Source: Leucothrix arctica (GTDB lineage Bacteria; Pseudomonadota; Gammaproteobacteria; Thiotrichales; Thiotrichaceae). From it: a stretch of DNA of 64,000 bases. A program made the position numbers and the translations under genes. How positions within the stretch are numbered: the stretch's first letter is position 1; every line of letters begins with the position of its first letter. The notes under the pieces were generated by a model. The model was not told the DNA's origin and did not search any database. It saw only the letters and a list, made by a program, of their open reading frames with translations. Shown here one piece after another: positions 27,562 to 36,706 of the stretch. The stretch lies in contig NZ_QGKL01000019.1 in NCBI RefSeq assembly GCF_003172895.1, forward strand, positions 62,001 through 126,000, given 5' to 3'.

Positions 27562-29166
27562 TTAAGAATTCTCATTGATCGACAACGCCATCGCTTCAGC
27601 GATTTTAATGCCATCAATTGCAGCTGACATAATGCCACCTGCGTAACCTGCACCCTCACCCGCGGGGAATAGGCCTTGTGTATTTATGCTTTGGAAATTA
27701 GCATCACGCTTGATATTGATAGGTGCAGAAGTACGCGTCTCAACACCTGTTAACAACGCATCTTCAAGTGCAAAACCCTTTATTTTTCGGTTAAATGCAG
27801 GAATTGCTTCACGTATTGCTTCAATACAAAAATCAGGTAATGAGTCTGCCAAATCCGTTAATTTAATGCCCGGTGTGTAGGATGGTTTTACCGACCCTAA
27901 CGCCTTTGAAGGAACGCCTTTCATGAAGTCACCGACACGCTGAGCAGGTGCATCGTAGTTCTCTCCACCCATCACATAGGCACGACTTTCTAACTCACGT
28001 TGGAAGTCTAAACCGGCCAATGGCCCACCCGGATAATCTGATGGGTCGATACCAACTACCACCGCACTATTCGCATTACGCTCGTTTCGTGAGTACTGAC
28101 TCATACCATTGGTAACAACGCGCCCAACCTCAGACGTCGCTGCCACCACTGTGCCACCTGGGCACATACAGAAGCTATACACCGAACGACCATTTTTGCA
28201 GTGATGCACTAACTTATAGTCAGCCGCACCTAAGATTTCGTTACCCGCATTCTTTCCAAAACGTGCCGCATCAATCGCAGACTGCTGATGCTCGATACGA
28301 AAACCCACTGAGAATGGTTTCGCTTCGATATAAACACCACGGTCATGCAACACTTGGAAAGTGTCACGTGCACTGTGACCAATCGCCACGGCAATGTGCT
28401 TAGACTTAATCACCTCACCTGATGACAAGGTCAGCCCTGTGACTTGGCCGTCTTCTATATGCAGATCATCCATTCTAGAACTAAAGCGAATTTCACCACC
28501 TAACTCGATGATCTTAGCGCGCATTTTCTCAACCATAGTCACCAATTTGTAGGTACCAATGTGAGGCTTACTCACAAACAAGATCTCGTCGGGTGCACCC
28601 GCTTCTACAAATTCATCCAGCACTTTTCGTGAGTAATGCTTAGGATCTTTGACTTGGCTATAGAGTTTTCCGTCAGAAAACGTCCCAGCACCACCTTCAC
28701 CAAACTGTACATTTGACTCTGTATTAAGCTCTTTTTTACGCCAGAAACCAAACGTATCTTTGGTACGCTCTCGCACTTCTTTCCCACGTTCTAGCACAAT
28801 CGGTTTGTAACCCATCTGCGCCAAAACTAACCCTGTCAACAAACCACAAGGTCCAAAACCTACGACCACAGGACGCTCTTTTAAATCTGTCGGCGCTTTC
28901 GCCACAAATTTATAAGTCATGTCAGGGCTTTCTTTTACTAATTGGTCAGCAATGAATTTTTCGATGAGAAACGCATTATCCGTCGTATCTACATCCAACG
29001 TGTAGATAAGAAAAATATTGGTCTTTTTACGGGCATCATAACCGCGACGAAACACATTGAAGCTCAACAACTGCTTTTGCTGGATTCCCAACGTTTTAAG
29101 CACAATATCGTTCAATGCTTGTTCATCATGGTCTAGGGGTAGTTTTACATTGCTCAGGCGGATCAT
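27562..29166 (-). CDS. FAD-dependent oxidoreductase of the COG2509 type
   Basis: 534 residues from the ATG encoding MIRLSNVKLPLDHDEQALND; an in-frame ATG four codons upstream (29178) is an equal alternative. An N-terminal alpha/beta domain (about 1-95) precedes the FAD-binding fold PVVVGFGPCGLLTGLVLAQM. Further motifs are QFGEGGAGTFSDGKLYSQVK, FCMCPGGTVVAATSE with a paired-cysteine loop, and GLFPAGEGAGYAGGIMSAAI near the C-terminus. The family is widespread and annotated as an uncharacterised FAD/NAD(P) dehydrogenase. It probably forms a unit with ndh immediately downstream. Confidence 0.85.
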   Translation of the reverse strand: MIRLSNVKLPLDHDEQALNDIVLKTLGIQQKQLLSFNVFRRGYDARKKTNIFLIYTLDVDTTDNAFLIEKFIADQLVKESPDMTYKFVAKAPTDLKERPVVVGFGPCGLLTGLVLAQMGYKPIVLERGKEVRERTKDTFGFWRKKELNTESNVQFGEGGAGTFSDGKLYSQVKDPKHYSRKVLDEFVEAGAPDEILFVSKPHIGTYKLVTMVEKMRAKIIELGGEIRFSSRMDDLHIEDGQVTGLTLSSGEVIKSKHIAVAIGHSARDTFQVLHDRGVYIEAKPFSVGFRIEHQQSAIDAARFGKNAGNEILGAADYKLVHHCKNGRSVYSFCMCPGGTVVAATSEVGRVVTNGMSQYSRNERNANSAVVVGIDPSDYPGGPLAGLDFQRELESRAYVMGGENYDAPAQRVGDFMKGVPSKALGSVKPSYTPGIKLTDLADSLPDFCIEAIREAIPAFNRKIKGFALEDALLTGVETRTSAPINIKRDANFQSINTQGLFPAGEGAGYAGGIMSAAIDGIKIAEAMALSINENS

Positions 29167-29512
29167 TCGGACTCTCATACACTCATAGGCTAGACGCGTA
29201 GAATATACCTATGCGCGTATGATTAAAACTAATAAGCGTGTTGAAATTTGAGACAAGCCAGTACAAAAAAACAGTAATTTATACTTACTTTAAAGTTTTG
29301 CCGAACATAGAGCTCTTCTCGATCAAATAATGAGTTACTGAGGAGAAGTGCACTAAAGCAGGATTTTTTGTGCAGATTGAGATTTCAAATTGAGTCATCC
29401 AAAACTTTTGCATTACAATAGCCCTTTATATACAAATAACTAGCAGTTATACATTGAAACACTAGAACCAAAGATTTCAGAATAATTATTCTAGATAGGT
29501 AGAATCAGCAAA
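29167..29512. other. About 345-bp AT-rich intergenic region with a palindrome before the next gene
   Basis: No coding frame was seen. The one clear structure is a perfect 14-bp palindrome AGAATAATTATTCT at 29479-29492, 20 bp before the ATG of the membrane protein gene at 29513. It could be a repressor site in that gene's promoter. Confidence 0.4.
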
Positions 29513-29992
29513 ATGTCATTACAGAAAAAGATAAAAATTTGGCTCTCTCTTTTTATATTAGGCCTATTCATCAGCGGTATCACGGCAATCTCACTAGATT
29601 TGGAGATGCAAATTGCTAGCAAGCTATTTGGTTCTGGCACCATGATGGACAGCTACTTTCCCGATTTTTCACAGTGGATAGATAGAATATCAGCAGGACT
29701 CACTGACACGTATTCAAAGTATCCTTTTATTGCTTATGGTACTGACTGGTTGGCGTTTGCTCACGTTGTATTAGCAATACTGTTCTTTGGTCCTCTTAAA
29801 GACCCAGTGAAAAACATCTGGGTGATCGACTTCGGCATTATCTGCTGCATTTTAGTTGTGCCATTCGCCATCATTTTTGGGCAAGTCAGAGACCTTCCTT
29901 ACGTATGGACAGTCATTGACTCTTCATTTGGTGTATTTGGAATTATACCGTTGTTGATTGTCCGCAAGTACATCAAGCAATTAGAAAAGTAA
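29513..29992 (+). CDS. Membrane protein, 159 aa, unknown function
   Basis: Four hydrophobic segments are visible (about 9-27, 78-94, 103-123 and 132-150), separated by a periplasmic-looking loop with DFSQWIDRISAGLTDTYSKY. The N-terminus MSLQKKIKIWLSLFILGLFI is a typical basic-then-hydrophobic start, preceded by an AGGTAG-like ribosome site. I do not recognise a family. It is followed 10 bp later by a small soluble protein gene on the same strand, so the two form an operon. A palindrome just upstream may control it. Confidence 0.68.
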   Translation: MSLQKKIKIWLSLFILGLFISGITAISLDLEMQIASKLFGSGTMMDSYFPDFSQWIDRISAGLTDTYSKYPFIAYGTDWLAFAHVVLAILFFGPLKDPVKNIWVIDFGIICCILVVPFAIIFGQVRDLPYVWTVIDSSFGVFGIIPLLIVRKYIKQLEK

Positions 29993-30002
29993 TGTTCAAA
30001 AC

Positions 30003-30344
30003 ATGAAGTATGAATACAGTGATAACTTAGAAGAGTTAGTAACCTACGGTTTTGATGAAATTGACTCCAGTGAACAGGTCGAGGTGAATCTTAAAGACCT
30101 GATGTATGTCTTTTCTACGCTTCAAGAATACCAACGTTTTTTTCATCAACCATCACACTACCAAAGCATTGATGACATTGAGAACTTTCTTGGCTCTGTT
30201 AAAGACCAAAAGGCTTATAGACTGCTGCATAATTCGATACATAAAAAAATGCAATTAATGCTACCGACACACATAAGTGATAAATATGATGAAGGTAGCT
30301 TTGATAGTCCTAAATTACCGTTCTACTTCAAAATGCAAAAATAA
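30003..30344 (+). CDS. Hypothetical soluble protein, 113 aa
   Basis: An acidic, helical protein (MKYEYSDNLEELVTYGFDEI...) without signal peptide, membrane segment or any motif I recognise. It starts 10 bp after the four-segment membrane protein gene and is very likely co-transcribed with it. It may be a cytoplasmic partner of that protein. The 3' end meets the convergent exporter gene 17 bp away without a visible terminator. Confidence 0.62.
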   Translation: MKYEYSDNLEELVTYGFDEIDSSEQVEVNLKDLMYVFSTLQEYQRFFHQPSHYQSIDDIENFLGSVKDQKAYRLLHNSIHKKMQLMLPTHISDKYDEGSFDSPKLPFYFKMQK

Positions 30345-30361
30345 ATAGAACGGTTACTCAA

Positions 30362-31627
30362 TCAACCCGAGCGCAAAACCCGCTGTCTCGGCGGCAAGAT
30401 AACATTAGCAAATATCAGTCCGGCCACGATACCCATAAAGATCATCAGTGCCTGACTGCTGCTACCCGAGTTAGCAACTATTTCTTGTCCTGTCAGCACA
30501 CTATTCAAGCCGATGAAAACCTTACTACCCGGCACTAGTACCAAAATTCCTGGTAACAATGCGATGTGCGACGGTGTCATTTTAATACGTGCATACATAT
30601 TGGCGTACAAACCTGCAGCCATCGCACCGATCAAACCACCTAGCTCCGTGCCAAATAAGTCACTACCAATAATCACTGCGATATACGCAACCACACCACA
30701 AAGTAGCGCCCAAAACGCGTCAGACAGTCGCACATTAAAGATAACCACAAACGACGCAGACAATCCTAGTACCGCACTGTAGTGAACCCATAACGGTAAA
30801 TACGGCACACCTGGGTGAACATCTATCTGCCAAAAAAGCGTCCCTAGCGCTAAACCAAACGCCGCGCCGAAGTACAGTTTAAATAGCATCATCACCGAGT
30901 CCATAATGCGCGCTGTACCTGACAGTAAGTCACGCGCTGCAAGCTCACGTAACCCCAAGGTCAACGACAAACCGGGAATAAACGCTATGATGCTGGATAA
31001 CACCACCACGCCAATATTTATCTGTAACCCATACCCTGCCACTGCACTCGCTAAGAAGCCAACTAATAACGCAGCCAATGGTTCTAGTGTTTCTTCAATA
31101 CGTTGGTTCTTATTGGACAGCAATACCAAGAGGTAAACAAACCAACCTAAGAAAAGCGATACCACGATATCCAAAAAGCCTGTCCCACACACACCCGCAA
31201 AACTAGCAGCGGTCGCACCACGCGCTAAAAACTGCACGGCAGGATGGTAAACATTCGGTGAATTACGAATTGCGTCTAACTGTTTAACACCTTCATCAAG
31301 GTCAAGCTCATGCGTGATCACCTGCTCCGCAAGGTCATGCGACAAGGCCAAACGATTTAAATCAATATCACCCGGCTTGACTCGTGCAATGTGTGTCGTT
31401 TGACTTTCATTGATATCGTCATCTAACCAGAAAATGAAACTCATGGATGTTGGGTTAATCAGAAATGATCCATTTAAACCCAGCAAATAAGTCGTTTCAC
31501 TAAGCAACCGCTCAAGATGATGCGAATGTGTCCCGTAAGCGTGCATGGTTTTACCCAAACGGATAATAAACCGTTGAGTACGCGCAATATCGTCAGGGTG
31601 TATGAGTGGCGTTCGTAGTGGTTGCAT
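30362..31627 (-). CDS. Threonine/serine exporter family protein (ThrE-like), copy A
   Basis: 421 residues from ATG 31627 (MQPLRTPLIHPDDIARTQRF). The longer frame upstream adds 20 residues without support. The cytoplasmic N-terminal domain (1-115) contains GKTMHAYGTHSHHLERLLSE, as in DUF1212/ThrE proteins, followed by about ten membrane helices including the repeated PGLSLTLGLRELAARDLLSG and LLPGILVLVPGSKVFIGLNS. ThrE of Corynebacterium exports threonine and serine. The adjacent gene at 31749-33011 is a close paralogue with the same domain order, so this is a tandem duplication. Confidence 0.88.
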   Translation of the reverse strand: MQPLRTPLIHPDDIARTQRFIIRLGKTMHAYGTHSHHLERLLSETTYLLGLNGSFLINPTSMSFIFWLDDDINESQTTHIARVKPGDIDLNRLALSHDLAEQVITHELDLDEGVKQLDAIRNSPNVYHPAVQFLARGATAASFAGVCGTGFLDIVVSLFLGWFVYLLVLLSNKNQRIEETLEPLAALLVGFLASAVAGYGLQINIGVVVLSSIIAFIPGLSLTLGLRELAARDLLSGTARIMDSVMMLFKLYFGAAFGLALGTLFWQIDVHPGVPYLPLWVHYSAVLGLSASFVVIFNVRLSDAFWALLCGVVAYIAVIIGSDLFGTELGGLIGAMAAGLYANMYARIKMTPSHIALLPGILVLVPGSKVFIGLNSVLTGQEIVANSGSSSQALMIFMGIVAGLIFANVILPPRQRVLRSG

Positions 31628-31748
31628 TGGAAGTATCTGATTAAACGTAAAAAAGAAGCGCATCATACTCATACAAGCTGCTAGCAACTAGCAAAACTTT
31701 GAGTATCAATGCGCGACTATTTTTAACACACAAACACTTTTTTAAAAC

Positions 31749-33011
31749 TTAACCAGACGTCAAAATTCGCTGTCTAGGCGGCAAAATCACATTCGCAAAC
31801 ATCAATCCCGCGATGAGTGCCATAAAAATCAGAAGCACTTGGCTACCGCTAGCGGCATTCGCCACGATATCTTGACCTGACACCATGCTGTTCAAACCGA
31901 TAAATGCTTTACTACCGGGGACTAAAATGACGATTCCGGGTAATAATACGATGTGCGACGGGGTATGTTTAATGCGTCCATACACGTTAGCGTACAAACC
32001 AACGATCAACGCGCCAACCAGCCCACCGAGTTCAATCCCAAACAGATGGTTACCCAGCAATAGGCCCATATAAGCAATCACACCGCACAATAAAGACCAA
32101 AAAGCATCGGAAAGACGCACATTGAAAATAACAAGTAGCGTCGCTGACAGTGGCAAAACGGAAAGATGAATCATCCATGTGGGTAAATACGACTCTGCTG
32201 CGTGTGGCTCTATCACCCAAAACAAAGTCCCTAGCGCAAGACCGAAAGCCGCGCCAAAGTAGAGTTTAAATAGCATCATAACCGCGTCCATAATCCGCGC
32301 AGTCCCTGATACTAAGTCACGTGCCGCAAGCTCTCGCAAGCCGAGAGTCAACGATAACCCAGGAATAAAGGCGATAATGCCCGATAGCACAATGACGCCA
32401 ATATTGACCTCAAAGCCATAGCCCGCCAAAGCGCTCGCGAGAAAGCCTAGCAACAATGCTGACATAGGCTCTAGCATCTCTTCGACACGTTTATTTTTAC
32501 TGGCCAGTATTACTAAGAAGTAGACGATCCAACCAAAAAACAGTGATGCGATAATGTCTAAATAGCCTGTCCCGCAGATAGCCGCAAAGCCTGCCGACGT
32601 AAAACCCCACGCTAAAAACTGCAACCAAGGGCTATAAACATTAGGCACTCGCTGAATACTCTCTAACTGCTTAACACCTTCTTCTAGATCTATTTCACCA
32701 TCAAGAACCTGTTCTGCAAGGTCATGCGTCAAGGCCAAACGGTTTAGGTCTACGCCACCGGGTTGAACACGCGCGGTGTAAGTGGTTTGGTGATGCTCCT
32801 CATTATCTAGCCAAAAAATGAAACTCATCGCCGTTGGACTAATCAGAAATGATCCGTTTAGCCCCAGCAAATAAGTGGTTTCATTGAGCAACTGCTCTAA
32901 ATGATGTGAGTGTGTCCCGTAAGAATGCATGGTTTTACCCAAGCGGATAAGAAACCGCTGGGTACGTACAATATCGTCAGGATTAGTTAGGGGTTTGCGT
33001 TGATGTTCCAT
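31749..33011 (-). CDS. Threonine/serine exporter family protein (ThrE-like), copy B
   Basis: 420 residues. Same architecture and length as the gene directly downstream. It starts MEHQRKPLTNPDDIVRTQRF, has GKTMHSYGTHSHHLEQLLNE, and carries the identical PGLSLTLGLRELAARDL and LYFGAAFGLALGTLFW stretches in the membrane part. It is first in the pair, with about 120 bp between its stop and the start of copy A, so both may come from one transcript. Divergence is concentrated in the N-terminal domain and loops, which suggests changed specificity or regulation. Amino acid export is the likely role. Confidence 0.88.
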   Translation of the reverse strand: MEHQRKPLTNPDDIVRTQRFLIRLGKTMHSYGTHSHHLEQLLNETTYLLGLNGSFLISPTAMSFIFWLDNEEHHQTTYTARVQPGGVDLNRLALTHDLAEQVLDGEIDLEEGVKQLESIQRVPNVYSPWLQFLAWGFTSAGFAAICGTGYLDIIASLFFGWIVYFLVILASKNKRVEEMLEPMSALLLGFLASALAGYGFEVNIGVIVLSGIIAFIPGLSLTLGLRELAARDLVSGTARIMDAVMMLFKLYFGAAFGLALGTLFWVIEPHAAESYLPTWMIHLSVLPLSATLLVIFNVRLSDAFWSLLCGVIAYMGLLLGNHLFGIELGGLVGALIVGLYANVYGRIKHTPSHIVLLPGIVILVPGSKAFIGLNSMVSGQDIVANAASGSQVLLIFMALIAGLMFANVILPPRQRILTSG

Positions 33012-33103
33012 GCGAGTAATTAGTTAGATATTTCAAAGAAAACATCATACTCACCATAAGCCCCTACTATCTAGCATTTTTTCAGCAAGACAAGCTGCAA
33101 AAG

Positions 33104-33715
33104 TTAAGACGCGACCCAACGTCCTTCAACCAATAGTTGGTCACCTGAAAAGACCTGCCCTACAAAACGCGCACCCTTTTCAATCACACCAACACCCTTT
33201 GGCGTACCCGTCATGATGACATCAGTATCTTGAAGCGTTAGAAAACTAGTCACTTCCGCCAAAATTGTTTCAGGCTTATACATCATCAACTCGACACCGC
33301 CCTGTTGAATCAACTCATCATTAATAAACAACTTAAGGCTTAGCGTTGAAATATCATCAGAATAGCTCACAAAATCACTAAACACCGCAGAGCCATCAAA
33401 TGCCTTAGCGCGTTCCCACGGCAAACCCTTGCCCTTCAAACGTGACTGCGTTTCGCGCTTGGTTAAGTCCAAACCAAAACCCACCGCCGCCAACTGCCCG
33501 CTCTGCACCATAAAGCACAACTCACCTTCATAGTGAATCGGCTCGTCAGTGCCCGAGATTAAGTCTTTTGAAATCGCAGAGTTAGGTTTGAGAAAGACCA
33601 CTGGCTCTGTCGGTATTTCGTTATTTAACTCTTGGATATGTTCCACATAATTACGACCAATACACACGACTTTCGTTGGACGCACCACGTAGTTATCAAG
33701 TGTTAACATATTCAT
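33104..33715 (-). CDS. Fumarylacetoacetate hydrolase family protein
   Basis: 203 residues, FAA_hydrolase fold of the short YcgM/FAHD1 type. The metal-binding and active-site motifs are VVCIGRNYVEHIQELNNEIP, VVFLKPNSAI, then IHYEGELCFMV (Glu ligands), and the C-terminal IMTGTPKGVG. FAHD1-like members act on acylpyruvates or oxaloacetate. The start codon overlaps the stop of the upstream glutathione S-transferase by one base (TAATG), implying coupled translation. Together with the GST this could belong to an aromatic or organic-acid breakdown unit. Confidence 0.9.
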   Translation of the reverse strand: MNMLTLDNYVVRPTKVVCIGRNYVEHIQELNNEIPTEPVVFLKPNSAISKDLISGTDEPIHYEGELCFMVQSGQLAAVGFGLDLTKRETQSRLKGKGLPWERAKAFDGSAVFSDFVSYSDDISTLSLKLFINDELIQQGGVELMMYKPETILAEVTSFLTLQDTDVIMTGTPKGVGVIEKGARFVGQVFSGDQLLVEGRWVAS

Positions 33716-34389
33716 TATTGTGACTCCGTATTGGGAAAAGTAACTGCATCATGGCTCTCTTGCCATTGCTCATATTTAGGCATAATACTAAGAAACATCT
33801 CGGAAGCTAACCAGTGTGACAACCAACGCTGTACGGCGGGGTAATCTGCCTCATCAAACCAACGCTTATCAACATGAGCGAACTGCCTTACAAACGGCAT
33901 GATCGCGATATCCGCAAAACTTGGTTTGCTGCCAAATAAGTAAGTCGTCGCTGCTAAACGTTGCTCTAGCTTGGCAATAAACAACTCACCCTGCTGACGG
34001 TAATCCGTCTCACTTTGCTCTGGAAAACGATTGGCATACTTATAACGGTCTAAATTGTCTTTAAACTCGCCATCATTCTCTTTTACCATTACCAACATTT
34101 CTGCGAGTTGATTTTCATCAGCGAGTAACTGCTGCGGATCGTTTAATCGCAACGCCCACAACGCGATATCCAAACTCTCTTCCAGCAAGCCACCCTCAGC
34201 CAACTGCAACACTGGCACAGTGCCTTTCGGACTAAGCGCCAGCATCTGTTCAGGCTTATCACGCAACACCACTTCACGCAGCTCGACTTGTTGCCCTGCA
34301 TAGACAATAGCCAAACGCGCCCGCATCGCATAGGGACAACGACGGAAAGAATATAAAATAGGTTTCAAAACACGGTACTCGTTATTCAA
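33715..34389 (-). CDS. Glutathione S-transferase family protein
   Basis: 224 residues. The thioredoxin-fold N-terminus ILYSFRRCPYAMRARLAIVY places a cysteine at residue 18, as in omega or glutaredoxin-like GSTs. It is followed by SPKGTVPVLQL and EESLDIALWAL, the glutathione-binding SNAIL/TRAIL-type element. The C-terminal all-helical domain follows from about 90 (FADIAIMPFVRQFAHVDKRW). Cysteine-type GSTs carry out thiol transfer or dehalogenation. One-base overlap with the downstream FAA hydrolase gene, and 15 bp from the hydroxyacid dehydrogenase upstream, so the three look like one operon. Confidence 0.9.
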   Translation of the reverse strand: MNNEYRVLKPILYSFRRCPYAMRARLAIVYAGQQVELREVVLRDKPEQMLALSPKGTVPVLQLAEGGLLEESLDIALWALRLNDPQQLLADENQLAEMLVMVKENDGEFKDNLDRYKYANRFPEQSETDYRQQGELFIAKLEQRLAATTYLFGSKPSFADIAIMPFVRQFAHVDKRWFDEADYPAVQRWLSHWLASEMFLSIMPKYEQWQESHDAVTFPNTESQ

Positions 34390-34404
34390 ACAACAATTAA
34401 GCGA

Positions 34405-35367
34405 CTAGCCCAGTAAGTTACGTGGCTCACCACGCTCAAATGCTTCGATATTATCAATCAATTGATCAGCCAATGTCTGCATCGCACCCTCACTCGCCCA
34501 CGCCACATGCGGTGTCAGCAATACCTGCGGTAAGTCAGCGATTTGCATAATAGGTGAATCAAGCGGTGCAGGCTCTTGCTCTGTCACGTCAATACCTGCC
34601 CCAGCAATACTGCCTGAACGAATGGCATCCGCCAAGGCTTGTTCATTGACCAAACCACCACGTCCCGTATTAATCACTAAAGCGGTGTTTTTCATGCCGC
34701 TTAGGAAGTCAGCATCAATGATATTTTTCGTTTCATCAGTTAGCGGGCAATGCAACGTTAGCACGTCCACCTCATCTCGAAACTGCTCCAGCGATACTAC
34801 CTCACCATGATCTGGCGCTTGGCGAATATGTTGGTTTAGGTACATCACATTCATACCAAAAGCCTGAGCAATACGACCCACAGATTGTCCCAATATTCCT
34901 GCACCAATAATGCCGAGGTTTGAACCCGCTAAGTCTAAAATCGGTCGATTGAAGAAACAGAACTGTTCAGAGCGAACCCACTCACCATCAATCACCTGTT
35001 GGCGATATTCAACCAAGTTACGGCGTAACGCTAAGATCATCGCGAAGGTATGCTCAGGTACTGTATTAGTCGCATAACCACGGATATTACACGCAGCCAC
35101 ACCCTGTGCTTTACACGCAGCAAGGTCAATAATGTTATAGCCCGTTGCTGCGACTGCAATCAGCTTTAGCGCTGGTAGTTGCGCTAACATATCGGCAGTG
35201 ATCACAACCTTGTTACTAACCGCAATGGTTGCACCTTGAAGTCGCTCAACCACCTGCTCAGGCGCTGTCTTTTCAAACGACTGCCACTCGTGGGCAAAGC
35301 TTGGACGTCTGACACTAATGCTAGGCGCGATAGTAGCGCTGTCTAGAAATACAATTTTTGGGGTCAT
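34405..35367 (-). CDS. D-2-hydroxyacid dehydrogenase (glycerate dehydrogenase-like)
   Basis: 320 residues. The NAD-binding motif is LGIIGAGILG (GxGxxG at 155-160). The catalytic residues are Arg236 in NTGRGGLVNE, Glu265 in DVTEQEP and His287 in LTPHVAWAS. The substrate-binding segment AVAATGYNIIDLAACKAQGV is typical of hydroxypyruvate/glycerate dehydrogenases (HprA-like), which makes reduction of hydroxypyruvate or glyoxylate the leading guess. First gene of a probable three-gene operon with GST and FAA hydrolase. Confidence 0.9.
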   Translation of the reverse strand: MTPKIVFLDSATIAPSISVRRPSFAHEWQSFEKTAPEQVVERLQGATIAVSNKVVITADMLAQLPALKLIAVAATGYNIIDLAACKAQGVAACNIRGYATNTVPEHTFAMILALRRNLVEYRQQVIDGEWVRSEQFCFFNRPILDLAGSNLGIIGAGILGQSVGRIAQAFGMNVMYLNQHIRQAPDHGEVVSLEQFRDEVDVLTLHCPLTDETKNIIDADFLSGMKNTALVINTGRGGLVNEQALADAIRSGSIAGAGIDVTEQEPAPLDSPIMQIADLPQVLLTPHVAWASEGAMQTLADQLIDNIEAFERGEPRNLLG

Positions 35368-35482
35368 ATTTAACTCTAGTAATTAGGATGATTTTTTCTT
35401 GATATCAACTAACTCATGAGCCCCAAAATAACACATTTACTTTGAAGTAAGCTTATCTTTGAATCGTCACTGCACGTTTATG

Positions 35483-35977
35483 TCAAAAAGACTCCCACCA
35501 CTTATCAACCCAAGTTTGTTCATTTGACTCGTCCTTTTTGGCCGCTGACTTTGCCCGTGGGTTTCCAGCCGCACGTCGTCGCATGAGACTCGCATTCTTT
35601 TTATTCAGTGTTTCTACTTCTTGTTTTAACGTTTCGTTCTGCGCTTGTGAAGCTTTCAGGTCTTTTCTCAGTTGCCTGACTTGTAACTTCAACTTATCAA
35701 CCTCACCCACTACTATCTTTGATGTAGCTGTCGTTCTAGCTTTAGTCGTTACAGGCTTCCTTGTACGTGACTTAGCCGCTGGTGCAGCTGTCGTGCTAGC
35801 TCTAGTCGCTGCTGGCTTTCTTGTACGTGACTTAGCCACTGGTGTCGTTGTCGCTTTAGCTTTAGTCGCTGCGGGCTTCCTTGTACGCGAATTAGCCGCT
35901 GGTTTAGTCACTGGCTTTTTTGTATCAGATGATTCAGTTGCAACCTCGGGCGCTTTCTTTCTCGTGGGTTTTGTCAT
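35483..35977 (-). CDS. Lysine/alanine/threonine-rich repeat protein with C-terminal coiled coil
   Basis: 164 residues in three parts. Residues 1-88 are extremely basic and low-complexity, with the unit KSRTRKPAATKA repeated about four times at a spacing near 20 residues (TRKPAATKAKA, TRKPAATRAST, TRKPVTTKART). Residues 88-130 form a coiled coil (VDKLKLQVRQLRKDLKASQA). The tail RRAAGNPRAKSAAKKDESNE is basic and ends WVDKWWESF. The tail resembles the H1-like DNA-compacting proteins such as AlgP or HctB. DNA or polyanion binding is likely, but the coiled coil and aromatic end are unusual. No neighbour hints at function. Confidence 0.72.
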   Translation of the reverse strand: MTKPTRKKAPEVATESSDTKKPVTKPAANSRTRKPAATKAKATTTPVAKSRTRKPAATRASTTAAPAAKSRTRKPVTTKARTTATSKIVVGEVDKLKLQVRQLRKDLKASQAQNETLKQEVETLNKKNASLMRRRAAGNPRAKSAAKKDESNEQTWVDKWWESF

Positions 35978-36124
35978 ACGAAATTCTGCCTTTATTCTGA
36001 AAAGAGCATTTGCTCAGGAATAAAAGCATCAAATACGACTTCGACAATATAGAAAAAAACTCAAAGACTATGGGTCTAATTAAACAGACACAAGGTCACA
36101 ACTACCCATTCAATTACATAAAAT

Positions 36125-36664
36125 TCAATATGATAGCCATTTTTTAGACATTCTCAGCATAGACTCTTCTTGGGTATATTCCGAGATACGACTGGTCTCG
36201 ACCCAACTCAAGTCATGCGACTCATCGCTCACAATGTAGTCGTCACTGCCTATGGCTCGCACCGCAAAGCGAACATCATAATGAAGATGCTCTGGCTCAT
36301 CACCGCGCGCAGGTATCGGGTGAATATCAATATCAAAAATAGCCGGTGAAACAGCCTCAAACTCAGCCAAGCCAGACTCTTCTTCCACTTCCAATAATGC
36401 CGCTTTCAAAATATCCGTCTCGCCATCGGCATGACCACCGAGTTGAAGCCACTTATTTAGCTTTTTATGGTGCGTCAATAACGTGTGCGTACCCGCTTGA
36501 TTAACCACCCAAGCAGACCCCGTTACATGACCTATTAACAAAGTACGTTCAAAGCAGTCAGGGTTATTATTGACGAATACAATTAGCTGGTGAATGGCTT
36601 CCGCCTCTTCTGGGCAGCGCATACGGTAATCGACAAGTAGCTCTAACAATGGCCTTCTATGCAA
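36125..36664 (-). CDS. Nudix hydrolase with non-canonical box
   Basis: 179 residues. The Nudix region is WLQLGGHADGETDILKAALL followed by EVEEESGL. The Glu-Glu pair and final glycine are present, but the arginine of the REx2EE motif is leucine (ALLEVEEESG). The N-terminal 50 residues are helical and include a CxxE segment. A PARGDEPEHLHYDVRFAVRA stretch after the box is typical of the COG1051-like branch. Loss of the Arg may reduce catalysis, but some active relatives also vary here. Substrate unknown. Confidence 0.82.
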   Translation of the reverse strand: MHRRPLLELLVDYRMRCPEEAEAIHQLIVFVNNNPDCFERTLLIGHVTGSAWVVNQAGTHTLLTHHKKLNKWLQLGGHADGETDILKAALLEVEEESGLAEFEAVSPAIFDIDIHPIPARGDEPEHLHYDVRFAVRAIGSDDYIVSDESHDLSWVETSRISEYTQEESMLRMSKKWLSY

Positions 36665-36706
36665 AATTAAATCCTTTTAAAAAACACATAATAATCAAAC
36701 TTAAAA

